From Leptasterias polaris (lineage: Eukaryota; Echinodermata; Asteroidea; Forcipulatida; Asteriidae): DNA of 64,000 bases. Position 1 is the first letter of the stretch, and every line of letters begins with the position of its first letter. The DNA lies in NCBI GenBank assembly GCA_037783415.1, contig JAZGTN010000052.1, positions 1,178,001 through 1,242,000 of the forward strand. Direction: 5' to 3'. Made by a program: the position numbers and the translations under genes. Below, piece after piece: positions 1 to 11,244 of this stretch. Under the pieces are notes generated by a model. That model searched no databases and had not been told where the DNA came from. It worked only from the letters and a program-made list of their open reading frames with translations.

Positions 1-94
1 TTTGCAGACGTGACTCGAGTCAAGTCCGAGTCACCGAAATTGTGACTCGAGACGGACTCGAGTCCGAGTCCTGGACTCGAGTCATACAACACTG
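1..94. mobile_element. 3' end of a hAT-type nonautonomous element (cut by window edge)
   Basis: Identical to the terminal 94 bp of the full elements downstream. It ends in TACAACACTG and is followed by the 8-bp target copy GTTTTGGT (95-102). It shows that a further MITE-bearing unit lies left of the window. Confidence 0.85.
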
Positions 95-296
95 GTTTTG
101 GTGGCCAAACTCGGAAATTCTTGAATGGCGTTTTTCAGTACTGAATATACAGTGCTTAACACACATCAGTGTGAGGGTAAAACATAAGTAATATTAGTTA
201 TCCCCGATGCAAATTTAACATATATCAAAATGAACTGCTTGTTATTAATGGTATACGCTCTTTGACATTCTTTCAAACGTTTTGACTTATTTCCAG

Positions 297-410
297 ATAT
301 CAATGAATGTGCTGGCAACCCGTGTGAGAACGGTGGAACCTGCACTGATCTCATCAATGCATTCAGATGCGCTTGTGTTTCAGGTTGGACTGGAACAGTC
401 TGTAGTGTCA
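297..410 (+). CDS. EGF-like (calcium-binding) exon, array copy 1
   Basis: A 114-nt exon preceded by a pyrimidine-rich TTTCCAG acceptor and followed by a GTGAGT donor. It starts with the last two bases of a codon and ends with the first base of one, so it is a symmetric phase 1-1 exon of 38 residues. The peptide has the DINEC calcium-binding start, six cysteines in EGF order and the C-x-D-x4-F-x-C-x-C pattern of Asp/Asn beta-hydroxylation sites. Such modules occur in Notch, fibropellin and fibrillin-type extracellular proteins. It encodes one module of a larger protein; no initiator or stop is expected here. Gene identity is not determinable from one module type. Confidence 0.88.
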
Positions 411-515
411 GTGAGTAACCCATCATCCTTGTCATGTTCCCTTTATGTGTTGCTTAAACATGAATACTGATTCCCCTTGACACAACATGTCACCAGACTA
501 ATTTTTTCCTTGCAG

Positions 516-655
516 CCCTCATATTGTTTATAGACCTTTCTTTTGTTGATAAACAAAGTGCGCCGGTTGGCATGGACGGCCGAATGTTAGCAAAACATTC
601 AATCGTGTTAAAAAAATTTGTGACCAAATTCAACATTTTCTGTAAAGATTCATGA
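516..655 (+). other. Candidate alternative terminal exon (acceptor + short ORF)
   Basis: A strong acceptor (TTTTTTCCTTGCAG ending at 515) lies 105 bp after the EGF donor. Read in the phase-1 frame left by the EGF exon, 45 codons stay open to a TGA at 653-655. Overlapping AATAAA signals follow at 845-854. Most of the sequence is TIR-element DNA. The frame also stays open in the diverged ninth unit. No family is recognised; it could be a chance ORF. Confidence 0.3.
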
Positions 656-842
656 ACGGAAATACCTTCCATGATTGGTTGATTTGTTTCCAACAAATTC
701 AACACTATTTTTGAATATTTGTGTAACACTGCTACAAACTGTGGCAATCTGTTTTTTATTAGCAGTTATGGCTAATTTCCATACTTTTCTAACCTCAGTT
801 GGCAAAAACTCGGGCTGTGACGTTGCAAAAGAAAGGTCTATA
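529..842. mobile_element. TIR element (MITE-like), one per array unit
   Basis: 17-bp perfect terminal inverted repeats, TATAGACCTTTCTTTTG at 529-545 and its complement at 826-842, bound ~0.31 kb without a transposase. The TATA-like ends would allow a TA target duplication (Tc1/mariner-like), but the superfamily is uncertain. Other copies: 4768-5081, 8067-8377, 11363-11673, 15594-15907, 18893-19203, 22189-22499 and 38345-38655. The last is in the diverged ninth unit, so insertion predates the array. It starts 13 bp after a strong cryptic splice acceptor at 515. Confidence 0.7.
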
Positions 843-1490
843 ACAATAAATAAATTAAATGGCCACCAAAACCTGGGCCCAATTTCATCGCGCTGCTTAA
901 TTAAGTAGATCAGCACATCAAAAGTCTGCTTACCAGAATAAGGTTACCAGCCAAATTTCCATATCACACCCACCGTTTGTGACTGGTATCCTTCTCACTT
1001 TCTGCTTAAGCAGCTCTATGAAATTATCCTTTCCCATGAAATAAGCTGATTTACATCAATGTATGCGTACATACACTATTGGTTGGTAAACGTCATAGAG
1101 TTGTGCACTAGGCAGACACAAAAATACGTATGCCTCACGCAATCATCAGCACCATACAAAAAAGCATGATGTACCCTCTTTTTGCCTACCAGTAGTGTTA
1201 CAACAGGGATGTGGTTCCTCGGTTTTTAACCGGAAATAAATTCAGGTTTTTTGTTGCCCCCTCAAAAAATAAATAAAAAACTAGACACTAGGTGTTTGTG
1301 AACAAACACAAAGCTGTTCCGTGTATTATTGTTTTGCTTCGATTAAGTGCCACAAAGCTTAAAAGTTGGTCTGATTGCAAGATAGAAAACTATTGACCTT
1401 TGACAGGCCCCTTTTTCACTTAAGTGTGCCTAAAAACCTAAACCTGGTCTTCATTTCGATACTGATTCGAAAGGAGCTTTTAAACCAGAA

Positions 1491-1905
1491 ATTAAGGTTA
1501 ACATGGGGTCATGGTAACCTTTGTCTAACATTTAATGCTCAAAGGGTTTATAACTGAAAAGTAATTGAAAATCGGGTGTGTAGTTCTTGAGATATGGTCC
1601 CACTTCCGGTTGACCTAGAAGTAAAGGTCAACATGGGGTCACGGTTACCTAAGGCTAATCTCCAATGACCAAGGATTATATAACTGAAACAAGTTTGAAA
1701 ATCGGTTGTGTAGTTCTTGAGATTTGGTCCCATTTCCGGTTGACCCAGAAGTAAAGGTCAACATGGGGTCACGGTATTACCCAAGGCTAATCTCCCATGC
1801 CCAAGGAGTCTATAACTGAAAAAAGCTTGAAAATCGGTTGTGTAGTTCTTGAGATATGGTCTCACTTCTGGTTGACCCGGAAGTAAAGGTCAAAATGGTT
1901 AAAAA
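1491..1905 (+). repeat. ~130-bp minisatellite, 3-4 copies per unit
   Basis: The anchor ACATGGGGTCA recurs at 1501, 1631 and 1761, with a decayed fourth copy near 1893, i.e. a 130-132-bp period. Each monomer includes a CACTTCCGGTTGACC segment and a GTGTAGTTCTTGAGAT segment. The same block occurs in every array unit at the corresponding place and is expanded in the ninth unit (39298-40090), with decayed copies around 41090-41290. It contains no credible coding sequence. Confidence 0.85.
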
Positions 1906-2685
1906 TATTTCCTGTAAATACTGAGCAGTCGTCTTGTTTTTTGAGAAGACAAAAGTACACAAATCGTCTTTGGGGGGTGGGGGCATCGTACCCTTGACCA
2001 GTTTTGGATCACTCAACATCTCATTGCGTCAAATGGTGCCGCACTAACTTACTAAGTGAGGTAAAATCATACTGCTGCAGTAGAAAGTTTATCTATTGCT
2101 TTTGAGATACATTACTTCAACAAATTCTTGTAGATTTTTGATTTTTTTTGAGAAAATGAAACTTGGAGGAGAAAATGAAACTTGGAGGGGTAAATAATGC
2201 TTTTAGATGCGCTTCACTTTTACATTCTCCTTTGCTGTTGTTTTGTGTTTTTGTCGCTGGGTTTTTGCGCTGCTGTTGAAGACACTTGCATGACATTCAC
2301 TTAAGAAAGGTAGTCCAAGTCCATGCCAACACACTTCTGAAGTTTCTTGTCCTTGAGAGAGAGTTTTATGAATGGGAGTATGGGTTTGCAATAAAGGGCA
2401 CGCTACTGATTCAGAATAGATTCAACTGATCCTGAACTGGTCAAACAGGTGACGAAACTTTTCTCAAAGCCTCTTCAAAAGTACTAATCTTTTTTTGTCA
2501 GTGACTACTTGGTGAGTTTTATGACATGTTTAGGTAAACTGATCAACTTTTTTTTTTAAGATTTCAAAGAGATTGCAGCAAAAAACAATGTGAATTCAAA
2601 AAGTGATCCAGAACTGGTCAAACGACTGTAAAACCCAACTCAAATCCCTCTCGCAAATGTATGGAGCCAAGGTCTCCAAGATAAA

Positions 2686-3218
2686 CGCGAACTTTTTCGT
2701 CAAATGAACGACTCTATTGACCAACTTCAGTCTGCGCCAGATCTAACACAGGAAACTATTCGTGCTCTCAATGAAAAACAAAATTATTTAAACCTGTTAC
2801 TTAAAAACGAGGCCAAGAATGCTCTCGTCAGGTCGCGTTTTAAACACATCACTTAAGTTGACACCAGCTCGTCATACTTCTTTCAGCTGGAAAAAATCTC
2901 ACTCATAGTCCAAAACTGTAACCAATGTACAGTTGCCGTCCGGCAGAGTCACTGACGATCCTGATCAGATTAAATCCCAGTGCGGAATTTCTACCGTACA
3001 ATGTACACCAAAGTACCGACTGACGAGAGCGCTTGCGACACTCTCCTTTCGGACTTGTCATCACTTGATTCTGTAGACTCGGAAGATCTCGATAGCCAGT
3101 TACTTCCTGAGGAACTTGACCTAGCAGCCAAGCAACTTAGCAATAACAAAGCGCCCGGTCTTGACCGGTCTTGACGGTCTCTCTTGCGAGTTTTACCAAT
3201 GTTTCTGGCCTCTCCTGA
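2686..3218 (+). pseudogene. L1/Tx1-like LINE fragment, unit 1
   Basis: Conceptual translation in shifting frames gives the linker and N-terminal part of a non-LTR reverse transcriptase: an 'EAKNALVRSRFKHI' linker-like segment, then 'SYFFQLEK', 'NFYRTMYTK', the acidic 'LLSDLSSLDSVDSEDLDSQL' stretch and 'NKAPGLDGLSCEFYQ', matching the fingers region of L1/Tx1-type enzymes. Stops and frameshifts interrupt it, and the palm with the catalytic aspartates is missing. It was already dead before the array amplified, since all copies share the lesions. Two CGGTCTTGAC decamers here. Confidence 0.75.
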
Positions 3219-3391
3219 AAAATGACACAACCTTGAACCCACAACCTTTGCCATTCTAAAGCAGATTTTGTACCACTAGACCACCAAGCAAAGCCCCAGG
3301 CAGATTAACTGCTCATCCATTAAGTTTTTAATTACCCAGGTTATTACAATGTAAAAACACACATCACTCAAGATAGTTTCTGAGTTTTGGT

Positions 3392-4333
3392 CAGTGTTGT
3401 AGTCGAGTCACCTGTGTCGAGTCCGAGTCCGAGTCTCAAGTCACTTGGGTCGAGTCCGAGTGCGAGTCCCGAGTCACTTCGTCCGAGTCCGAGTCCGAGT
3501 CCGAGTCACGAGTCACTTGGTCCGAGTCCGAGTCCGAGTCACGAGTCACTTGTTTAAATATTTATTGCAAACCAAATGTCGTAAAATAAGAATTGAAAAT
3601 GACAAAATAAAACACATTTATTTTAAACACAGTTCTGTTAAAGTTTTTGTTAAAGTTGGTATAACCAAAAGAAACAATACGGGGCGGAACGGCAGATATG
3701 CCATGACTGAAAAAATTTACTACTTTTTACTTGTGACGTGACCAAACTTGACGTCGTGTTTGTGTGTCGATTATGTGTAGAAACTGGTGCAAACAACACA
3801 CAGCCATCACAGTGCAATATGCAGGCTGTGTTTTACAGGTACCAGACATGCCATTTCCCTGGTAAAATGCATCAAGCACAAACAGTGGCTATGGTGTTAA
3901 CGGACAGAATACCAGCATAATACTGGTGTCGTGCATCCCAATGTTATATGCGTATTGAACATACGAATTGAACATACACGCGCTGTACGTAGATGGCCAT
4001 CTACACAATAATCACGAACACTATTACTTGCAACACCATACGACAGTGTACCTATTTATTGTGCTAGACGTTAACTCCATGTGCACTCCGGGAATGACGA
4101 TCGGATCATCGGAATTGTTTTTATTATTTAAAAAAGGTTTCGTTTGTGAAAATACGTGACTCGAGTCACGAGTCCTCGGGGACAAGTCCGAGTCATGATA
4201 GTCGAGTCCGAGTCCGAGTCCGAGTCCGAGTCCGAGTCTTTTGCAGACGTGACTCGAGTCAAGTCCGAGTCACCGAAATTGTGACTCGAGACGGACTCGA
4301 GTCCGAGTCCTGGACTCGAGTCATACAACACTG
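3392..4333. mobile_element. hAT-type nonautonomous element, 942 bp
   Basis: The ends are CAGTGTTGTA and TACAACACTG (10-bp terminal inverted repeats) and it is flanked by perfect 8-bp duplications GTTTTGGT (3384-3391 and 4334-4341). An 8-bp TSD and CAGTG-type ends are typical of the hAT superfamily. Subterminal regions consist of GAGTCC/GAGTCA hexamer arrays in inverted orientation, a possible transposase-binding architecture. There is no transposase ORF, so it must be mobilised in trans. The short units keep the uninterrupted target. Confidence 0.9.
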
Positions 4334-4535
4334 GTTTTGGTGGCCAAACTCGGAAATTCTTGAATGGCGTTTTTCAGTACTGAATATACAGTGCTTAACA
4401 CACATCAGTGTGAGGGTAAAACATAAGTAATATTAGTTATCCCCGATGCAAATTTAACATATATCAAAATGAACTGCTTGTTATTAATGGTATACGCTCT
4501 TTGACATTCTTTCAAACGTTTTGACTTATTTCCAG

Positions 4536-4649
4536 ATATCAATGAATGTGCTGGCAACCCGTGTGAGAACGGTGGAACCTGCACTGATCTCATCAATGCA
4601 TTCAGATGCGCTTGTGTTTCAGGTTGGACTGGAACAGTCTGTAGTGTCA
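4536..4649 (+). CDS. EGF-like exon, array copy 2
   Basis: Same 114-nt phase 1-1 exon and splice sites as copy 1; no coding difference from it was seen. Confidence 0.88.
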
Positions 4650-6924
4650 GTGAGTAACCCATCATCCTTGTCATGTTCCCTTTATGTGTTGCTTAAACAT
4701 GAATACTGATTCCCCTTGACACAACATGTCACCAGACTAATTTTTTCCTTGCAGCCCTCATATTGTTTATAGACCTTTCTTTTGTTGATAAACAAAGTGC
4801 GCCGGTTGGCATGGACGGCCGAATGTTAGCAAAACATTCAATCGTGTTAAAAAAATTTGTGACCAAATTCAACATTTTCTGTAAAGATTCATGAACGGAA
4901 ATACCTTCCATGATTGGTTGATTTGTTTCCAACAAATTCAACACTATTTTTGAATATTTGTGTAACACTGCTACAAACTGTGGCAATCTGTTTTTTATTA
5001 GCAGTTATGGCTAATTTCCATACTTTTCTAACCTCAGTTGGCAAAAACTCGGGCTGTGACGTTGCAAAAGAAAGGTCTATAACAATAAATAAATTAAATG
5101 GCCACCAAAACCTGGGCCCAATTTCATCGCGCTGCTTAATTAAGTAGATCAGCACATCAAAAGTCTGCTTACCAGAATAAGGTTACCAGCCAAATTTCCA
5201 TATCACACCCACCGTTTGTGACTGGTATCCTTCTCACTTTCTGCTTAAGCAGCTCTATGAAATTATCCTTTCCCATGAAATAAGCTGATTTACATCAATG
5301 TATGCGTACATACACTATTGGTTGGTAAACGTCATAGAGTTGTGCACTAGGCAGACACAAAAATACGTATGCCTCACGCAATCATCAGCACCATACAAAA
5401 AAGCATGATGTACCCTCTTTTTGCCTACCAGTAGTGTTACAACAGGGATGTGGTTCCTCGGTTTTTAACCGGAAATAAATTCAGGTTTTTTGTTGCCCCC
5501 TCAAAAAATAAATAAAAAACTAGACACTAGGTGTTTGTGAACAAACACAAAGCTGTTCCGTGTATTATTGTTTTGCTTCGATTAAGTGCCACAAAGCTTA
5601 AAAGTTGGTCTGATTGCAAGATAGAAAACTATTGACCTTTGACAGGCCCCTTTTTCACTTAAGTGTGCCTAAAAACCTAAACCTGGTCTTCATTTCGATA
5701 CTGATTCGAAAGGAGCTTTTAAACCAGAAATTAAGGTTAACATGGGGTCATGGTAACCTTTGTCTAACATTTAATGCTCAAAGGGTTTATAACTGAAAAG
5801 TAATTGAAAATCGGGTGTGTAGTTCTTGAGATATGGTCCCACTTCCGGTTGACCTAGAAGTAAAGGTCAACATGGGGTCACGGTTACCTAAGGCTAATCT
5901 CCAATGACCAAGGATTATATAACTGAAACAAGTTTGAAAATCGGTTGTGTAGTTCTTGAGATTTGGTCCCATTTCCGGTTGACCCAGAAGTAAAGGTCAA
6001 CATGGGGTCACGGTATTACCCAAGGCTAATCTCCCATGCCCAAGGAGTCTATAACTGAAAAAAGCTTGAAAATCGGTTGTGTAGTTCTTGAGATATGGTC
6101 TCACTTCTGGTTGACCCGGAAGTAAAGGTCAAAATGGTTAAAAATATTTCCTGTAAATACTGAGCAGTCGTCTTGTTTTTTGAGAAGACAAAAGTACACA
6201 AATCGTCTTTGGGGGGTGGGGGCATCGTACCCTTGACCAGTTTTGGATCACTCAACATCTCATTGCGTCAAATGGTGCCGCACTAACTTACTAAGTGAGG
6301 TAAAATCATACTGCTGCAGTAGAAAGTTTATCTATTGCTTTTGAGATACATTACTTCAACAAATTCTTGTAGATTTTTGATTTTTTTTGAGAAAATGAAA
6401 CTTGGAGGAGAAAATGAAACTTGGAGGGGTAAATAATGCTTTTAGATGCGCTTCACTTTTACATTCTCCTTTGCTGTTGTTTTGTGTTTTTGTCGCTGGG
6501 TTTTTGCGCTGCTGTTGAAGACACTTGCATGACATTCACTTAAGAAAGGTAGTCCAAGTCCATGCCAACACACTTCTGAAGTTTCTTGTCCTTGAGAGAG
6601 AGTTTTATGAATGGGAGTATGGGTTTGCAATAAAGGGCACGCTACTGATTCAGAATAGATTCAACTGATCCTGAACTGGTCAAACAGGTGACGAAACTTT
6701 TCTCAAAGCCTCTTCAAAAGTACTAATCTTTTTTTGTCAGTGACTACTTGGTGAGTTTTATGACATGTTTAGGTAAACTGATCAACTTTTTTGTTTAAGA
6801 TTTCAAAGAGATTGCAGCAAAAAACAATGTGAATTCAAAAAGTGATCCAGAACTGGTCAAACGACTGTAAAACCCAACTCAAATCCCTCTCGCAAATGTA
6901 TGGAGCCAAGGTCTCCAAGATAAA

Positions 6925-7467
6925 CGCGAACTTTTTCGTCAAATGAACGACTCTATTGACCAACTTCAGTCTGCGCCAGATCTAACACAGGAAACTATTC
7001 GTGCTCTCAATGAAAAACAAAATTATTTAAACCTGTTACTTAAAAACGAGGCCAAGAATGCTCTCGTCAGGTCGCGTTTTAAACACATCACTTAAGTTGA
7101 CACCAGCTCGTCATACTTCTTTCAGCTGGAAAAAATCTCACTCATAGTCCAAAACTGTAACCAATGTACAGTTGCCGTCCGGCAGAGTCACTGACGATCC
7201 TGATCAGATTAAATCCCAGTGCGGAATTTCTACCGTACAATGTACACCAAAGTACCGACTGACGAGAGCGCTTGCGACACTCTCCTTTCGGACTTGTCAT
7301 CACTTGATTCTGTAGACTCGGAAGATCTCGATAGCCAGTTACTTCCTGAGGAACTTGACCTAGCAGCCAAGCAACTTAGCAATAACAAAGCGCCCGGTCT
7401 TGACCGGTCTTGACCGGTCTTGACGGTCTCTCTTGCGAGTTTTACCAATGTTTCTGGCCTCTCCTGA
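6925..7467 (+). pseudogene. L1/Tx1-like LINE fragment, unit 2
   Basis: Same fragment as at 2686, 10 bp longer because of a third CGGTCTTGAC decamer. Confidence 0.75.
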
Positions 7468-7834
7468 AAAATGACACAACCTTGTACCCACAACCTTTGC
7501 CATTCTAAAGCAGATTTTGTACCACAAGACCACCAAGCAAAGCCCCAGGCAGATTAACTGCTCATCCATTAAGTTTTTAATTACCCAGGTTATTACAATG
7601 TAAAAACACACATCACTCAAGATAGTTTCTGAGTTTTGGTGGCCAAAATCGGAAATTCTTGAATGGCGTTTTTCAGTACTGAATATACAGTGCTTAACAC
7701 ACATCAGTGTGAGGGTAAAACATAAGTAATATTAGTTATCCCCGATGCAAATTTAACATATATCAAAATGAACTGCTTGTTATTAATGGTATACGCTCTT
7801 TGACATTCTTTCAAACGTTTTGACTTATTTCCAG

Positions 7835-7948
7835 ATATCAATGAATGTGCTGGCAACCCGTGTGAGAACGGTGGAACCTGCACTGATCTCATCAATGCAT
7901 TCAGATGCGCTTGTCTTTCAGGTTGGACTGGAACAGTCTGTAGTGTCA
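7835..7948 (+). CDS. EGF-like exon, array copy 3 (Leu variant)
   Basis: Same exon with one G-to-C change giving CLS instead of CVS between cysteines 5 and 6. Splice sites and all cysteines are kept. Confidence 0.88.
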
Positions 7949-10220
7949 GTGAGTAACCCATCATCCTTGTCATGTTCCCTTAATGTGTTGCTTAAACATG
8001 AATACTGATTCCCCTTGACACAACATGTCACCAGACTATTTTTTTCCTTGCAGCCCTCATATTGTTTATAGACCTTTCTTTTGTTGATAAACAAAGTGCG
8101 CCGGTTGGCATGGACGGCCGAATGTTAGCAAAACATTCAATCGTGTTAAACAATGTTGTGACCAAATTCAACATTTTCTGTAAAGATTCATGAGAGGAAA
8201 TACCTTCCATGATTGGTTGATTTGTTTCCAACAAATTCAACACTATTTTTGAATATTTGTGTAACACTGCTACAAACTGTGGCAATCTGTTTTTTATTAG
8301 CAGTTATGGCTTTCCATACTTTTCTAACCTCAGTTGGCAAAAACTCGGGCTGTGACGTTGCAAAAGAAAGGTCTATAACAATAAATAAATTAAATGGCCA
8401 CCAAAACCTGGGCCCAATTTCATCGCGCTGCTTAATTAAGTAGCTCAGCACATCAAAAGTCTGCTTACCAGAATAAGGTTACCAGCCAAATTTCCATATC
8501 ACACCCACCGTTTGTGACTGGTATCCTTCTCACTTTCTGCTTAAGCAGCTTTATGAAATTATCCTTTCCCATGAAATAAGCTGATTTACATCAATGTATG
8601 CGTACATACACTATTGGTTGGTAAACGTCATAGAGTTGTGCACTAGGCAGACACAAAAATGCGTATGCCTCACGCAATCATCAGCACCATACAAAAAAGC
8701 ATGATGTACCCTCTTTTTGCCTACCAGTAGTGTTACAACAGGGATGTGGTTCCTCGGTTTTTAACCGGAAATAAATTCAGGTTTTTTGTTGCCCCCTCAA
8801 AAAATAAATAAAAAACTAGACACTAGGTGTTTGTGAACAAACACAAAGCTGTTCCGTGTATTATTGTTTTGCTTCGATTAAGTGCCACAAAGCTTAAAAG
8901 TTGGTCTGATTGCAAGATAGAAAACTATTGACCTTTGACAGGCCCCTTTTTCACTTAAGTGTGCCTAAAAACCTAAACCTGGTCTTCATTCCGATACTGA
9001 TTCGAAAGGAGCTTTTAAACCAGAAATTAAGGTCAACATGGGGTCATGGTAACCCTTGTCTAACATTTAATGCTCAAAGGGTTTATAACTGAAAAGTAAT
9101 TGAAAATCGGGTGTGTAGTTCTTGAGATATGGTCCCACTTCCGGTTGACCTAGAAGTAAAGGTCAACATGGGGTCACGGTTACCTAATGCTAATCTCCAA
9201 TGACCAAGGATTATATAACTGAAACAAGTTTGAAAATCGGTTGTGTAGTTCTTGAGATTTGGTCCCATTTCCGGTTGACCCAGAAGTAAAGGTCAACATG
9301 GGGTCACGGTATTACCCAAGGCTAATCTCCCATGCCCAAGGAGTCTATAACTGAAAAAAGCTTGAAAATCGGTTGTGTAGCTCTTGAGATATGGTCTCAC
9401 TTCTGGTTGACCCGGAAGTAAAGGTCAAAATGGTTAAAAATATTTCCTGTAAATACTGAGCAGTCGTCTTGTTTTTTGAGAAGACAAAAGTACACAAATC
9501 GTCTTTGGGGGGTGGGGGCATCGTACCCTTGACCAGTTTTGGATCACTCAACATCTCATTGCGTCAAATGGTGCCGCACTAACTTACTAAGTGAGGTAAA
9601 ATCATACTGCTGCAGTAGAAAGTTTATCTATTGCTTTTGAGATACATTACTTCAACAAATTCTTGTAGATTTTTGATTTTTTTTGAGAAAATGAAACTTG
9701 GAGGAGAAAATGAAACTTGGAGGGGTAAATAATGCTTTTAGATGCGCTTCACTTTTACATTCTCCTTTGCTGTTGTTTTGTGTTTTTGTCGCTGGGTTTT
9801 TGCGCTGCTGTTGAAGACACTTGCATGACATTCACTTAAGAAAGGTAGTCCAAGTCCATGCCAACACACTTCTGAAGTTTCTTGTCCTTGAGAGAGAGTT
9901 TTATGAATGGGAGTATGGGTTTGCAATAAAGGGCACGCTACTGATTCAGAATAGATTCAACTGATCCTGAACTGGTCAAACAGGTGACGAAACTTTTCTC
10001 AAAGCCTCTTCAAAAGTACTAATCTTTTTTTGTCAGTGACTACTTGGTGAGTTTTATGACATGTTTAGGTAAACTGATCAACTTTTTTGTTTAAGATTTC
10101 AAAGAGATTGCAGCAAAAAACAATGTGAATTCAAAAAGTGATCCAGAACTGGTCAAACGACTGTAAAACCCAACTCAAATCCCTCTCGCAAATGTATGGA
10201 GCCAAGGTCTCCAAGATAAA

Positions 10221-10763
10221 CGCGAACTTTTTCGTCAAATGAACGACTCTATTGACCAACTTCAGTCTGCGCCAGATCTAACACAGGAAACTATTCGTGC
10301 TCTCAATGAAAAACAAAATTATTTAAACCTGTTACTTAAAAACGAGGCCAAGAATGCTCTCGTCAGGTCGCGTTTTAAACACATCACTTAAGTTGACACC
10401 AGCTCGTCATACTTCTTTCAGCTGGAAAAAATCTCACTCATAGTCCAAAACTGTAACCAATGTACAGTTGCCGTCCGGCAGAGTCACTGACGATCCTGAT
10501 CAGATTAAATCCCAGTGCGGAATTTCTACCGTACAATGTACACCAAAGTACCGACTGACGAGAGCGCTTGCGACACTCTCCTTTCGGACTTGTCATCACT
10601 TGATTCTGTAGACTCGGAAGATCTCGATAGCCAGTTACTTCCTGAGGAACTTGACCTAGCAGCCAAGCAACTTAGCAATAACAAAGCGCCCGGTCTTGAC
10701 CGGTCTTGACCGGTCTTGACGGTCTCTCTTGCGAGTTTTACCAATGTTTCTGGCCTCTCCTGA
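10221..10763 (+). pseudogene. L1/Tx1-like LINE fragment, unit 3
   Basis: Same dead RT fragment; three decamers. Confidence 0.75.
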
Positions 10764-11130
10764 AAAATGACACAACCTTGTACCCACAACCTTTGCCATT
10801 CTAAAGCAGATTTTGTACCACAAGACCACCAAGCAAAGCCCCAGGCAGATTAACTGCTCATCCATTAAGTTTTTAATTACCCAGGTTATTACAATGTAAA
10901 AACACACATCACTCAAGATAGTTTCTGAGTTTTGGTGGCCAAAATCGGAAATTCTTGAATGGCGTTTTTCAGTACTGAATATACAGTGCTTAACACACAT
11001 CAGTGTGAGGGTAAAACATAAGTAATATTAGTTATCCCCGATGCAAATTTAACATATATCAAAATGAACTGCTTGTTATTAATGGTATACGCTCTTTGAC
11101 ATTCTTTCAAACGTTTTGACTTATTTCCAG

Positions 11131-11244
11131 ATATCAATGAATGTGCTGGCAACCCGTGTGAGAACGGTGGAACCTGCACTGATCTCATCAATGCATTCAG
11201 ATGCGCTTGTCTTTCAGGTTGGACTGGAACAGTCTGTAGTGTCA
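11131..11244 (+). CDS. EGF-like exon, array copy 4 (Leu variant)
   Basis: Same as copy 3; acceptor TTTCCAG and donor GTGAGT intact. Confidence 0.88.

Larger units (their letters stand above)
95..3383 (+). repeat. Array unit 1
   Basis: Its EGF exon is the Val ('CVS') form. Its 3' end has two copies of the CGGTCTTGAC decamer and is followed by the hAT-type element. It combines the 5' variants of units 2/5 with the 3' variants of units 4/7. It also has an uninterrupted T run near 2550 where other units have a G. Confidence 0.9.
4334..7632 (+). repeat. Array unit 2
   Basis: CVS form of the EGF exon, three copies of the CGGTCTTGAC decamer (near 7391), no hAT-type element at its 3' end (empty site at 7633). 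Confidence 0.9.
7633..10928 (+). repeat. Array unit 3
   Basis: EGF exon has Leu ('CLS') in place of Val. Three decamer copies and an empty hAT site at 10929. Private substitutions are visible near 8550, 9187 and 9380. Confidence 0.9.

Noticed and set aside
166..435. Minus-strand 89-residue ORF recurring in every unit
   Set aside because: It is the antisense of the EGF exon and its flanks; the + strand has splice sites, cysteine spacing and phase consistency.
3415..3560. Hexamer arrays (GAGTCC) as a CRISPR-like or coding repeat
   Set aside because: They lie just inside the TIRs of a hAT-type element, have no spacers, and the Arg/Val dipeptide ORFs they produce are a by-product of the hexamer.
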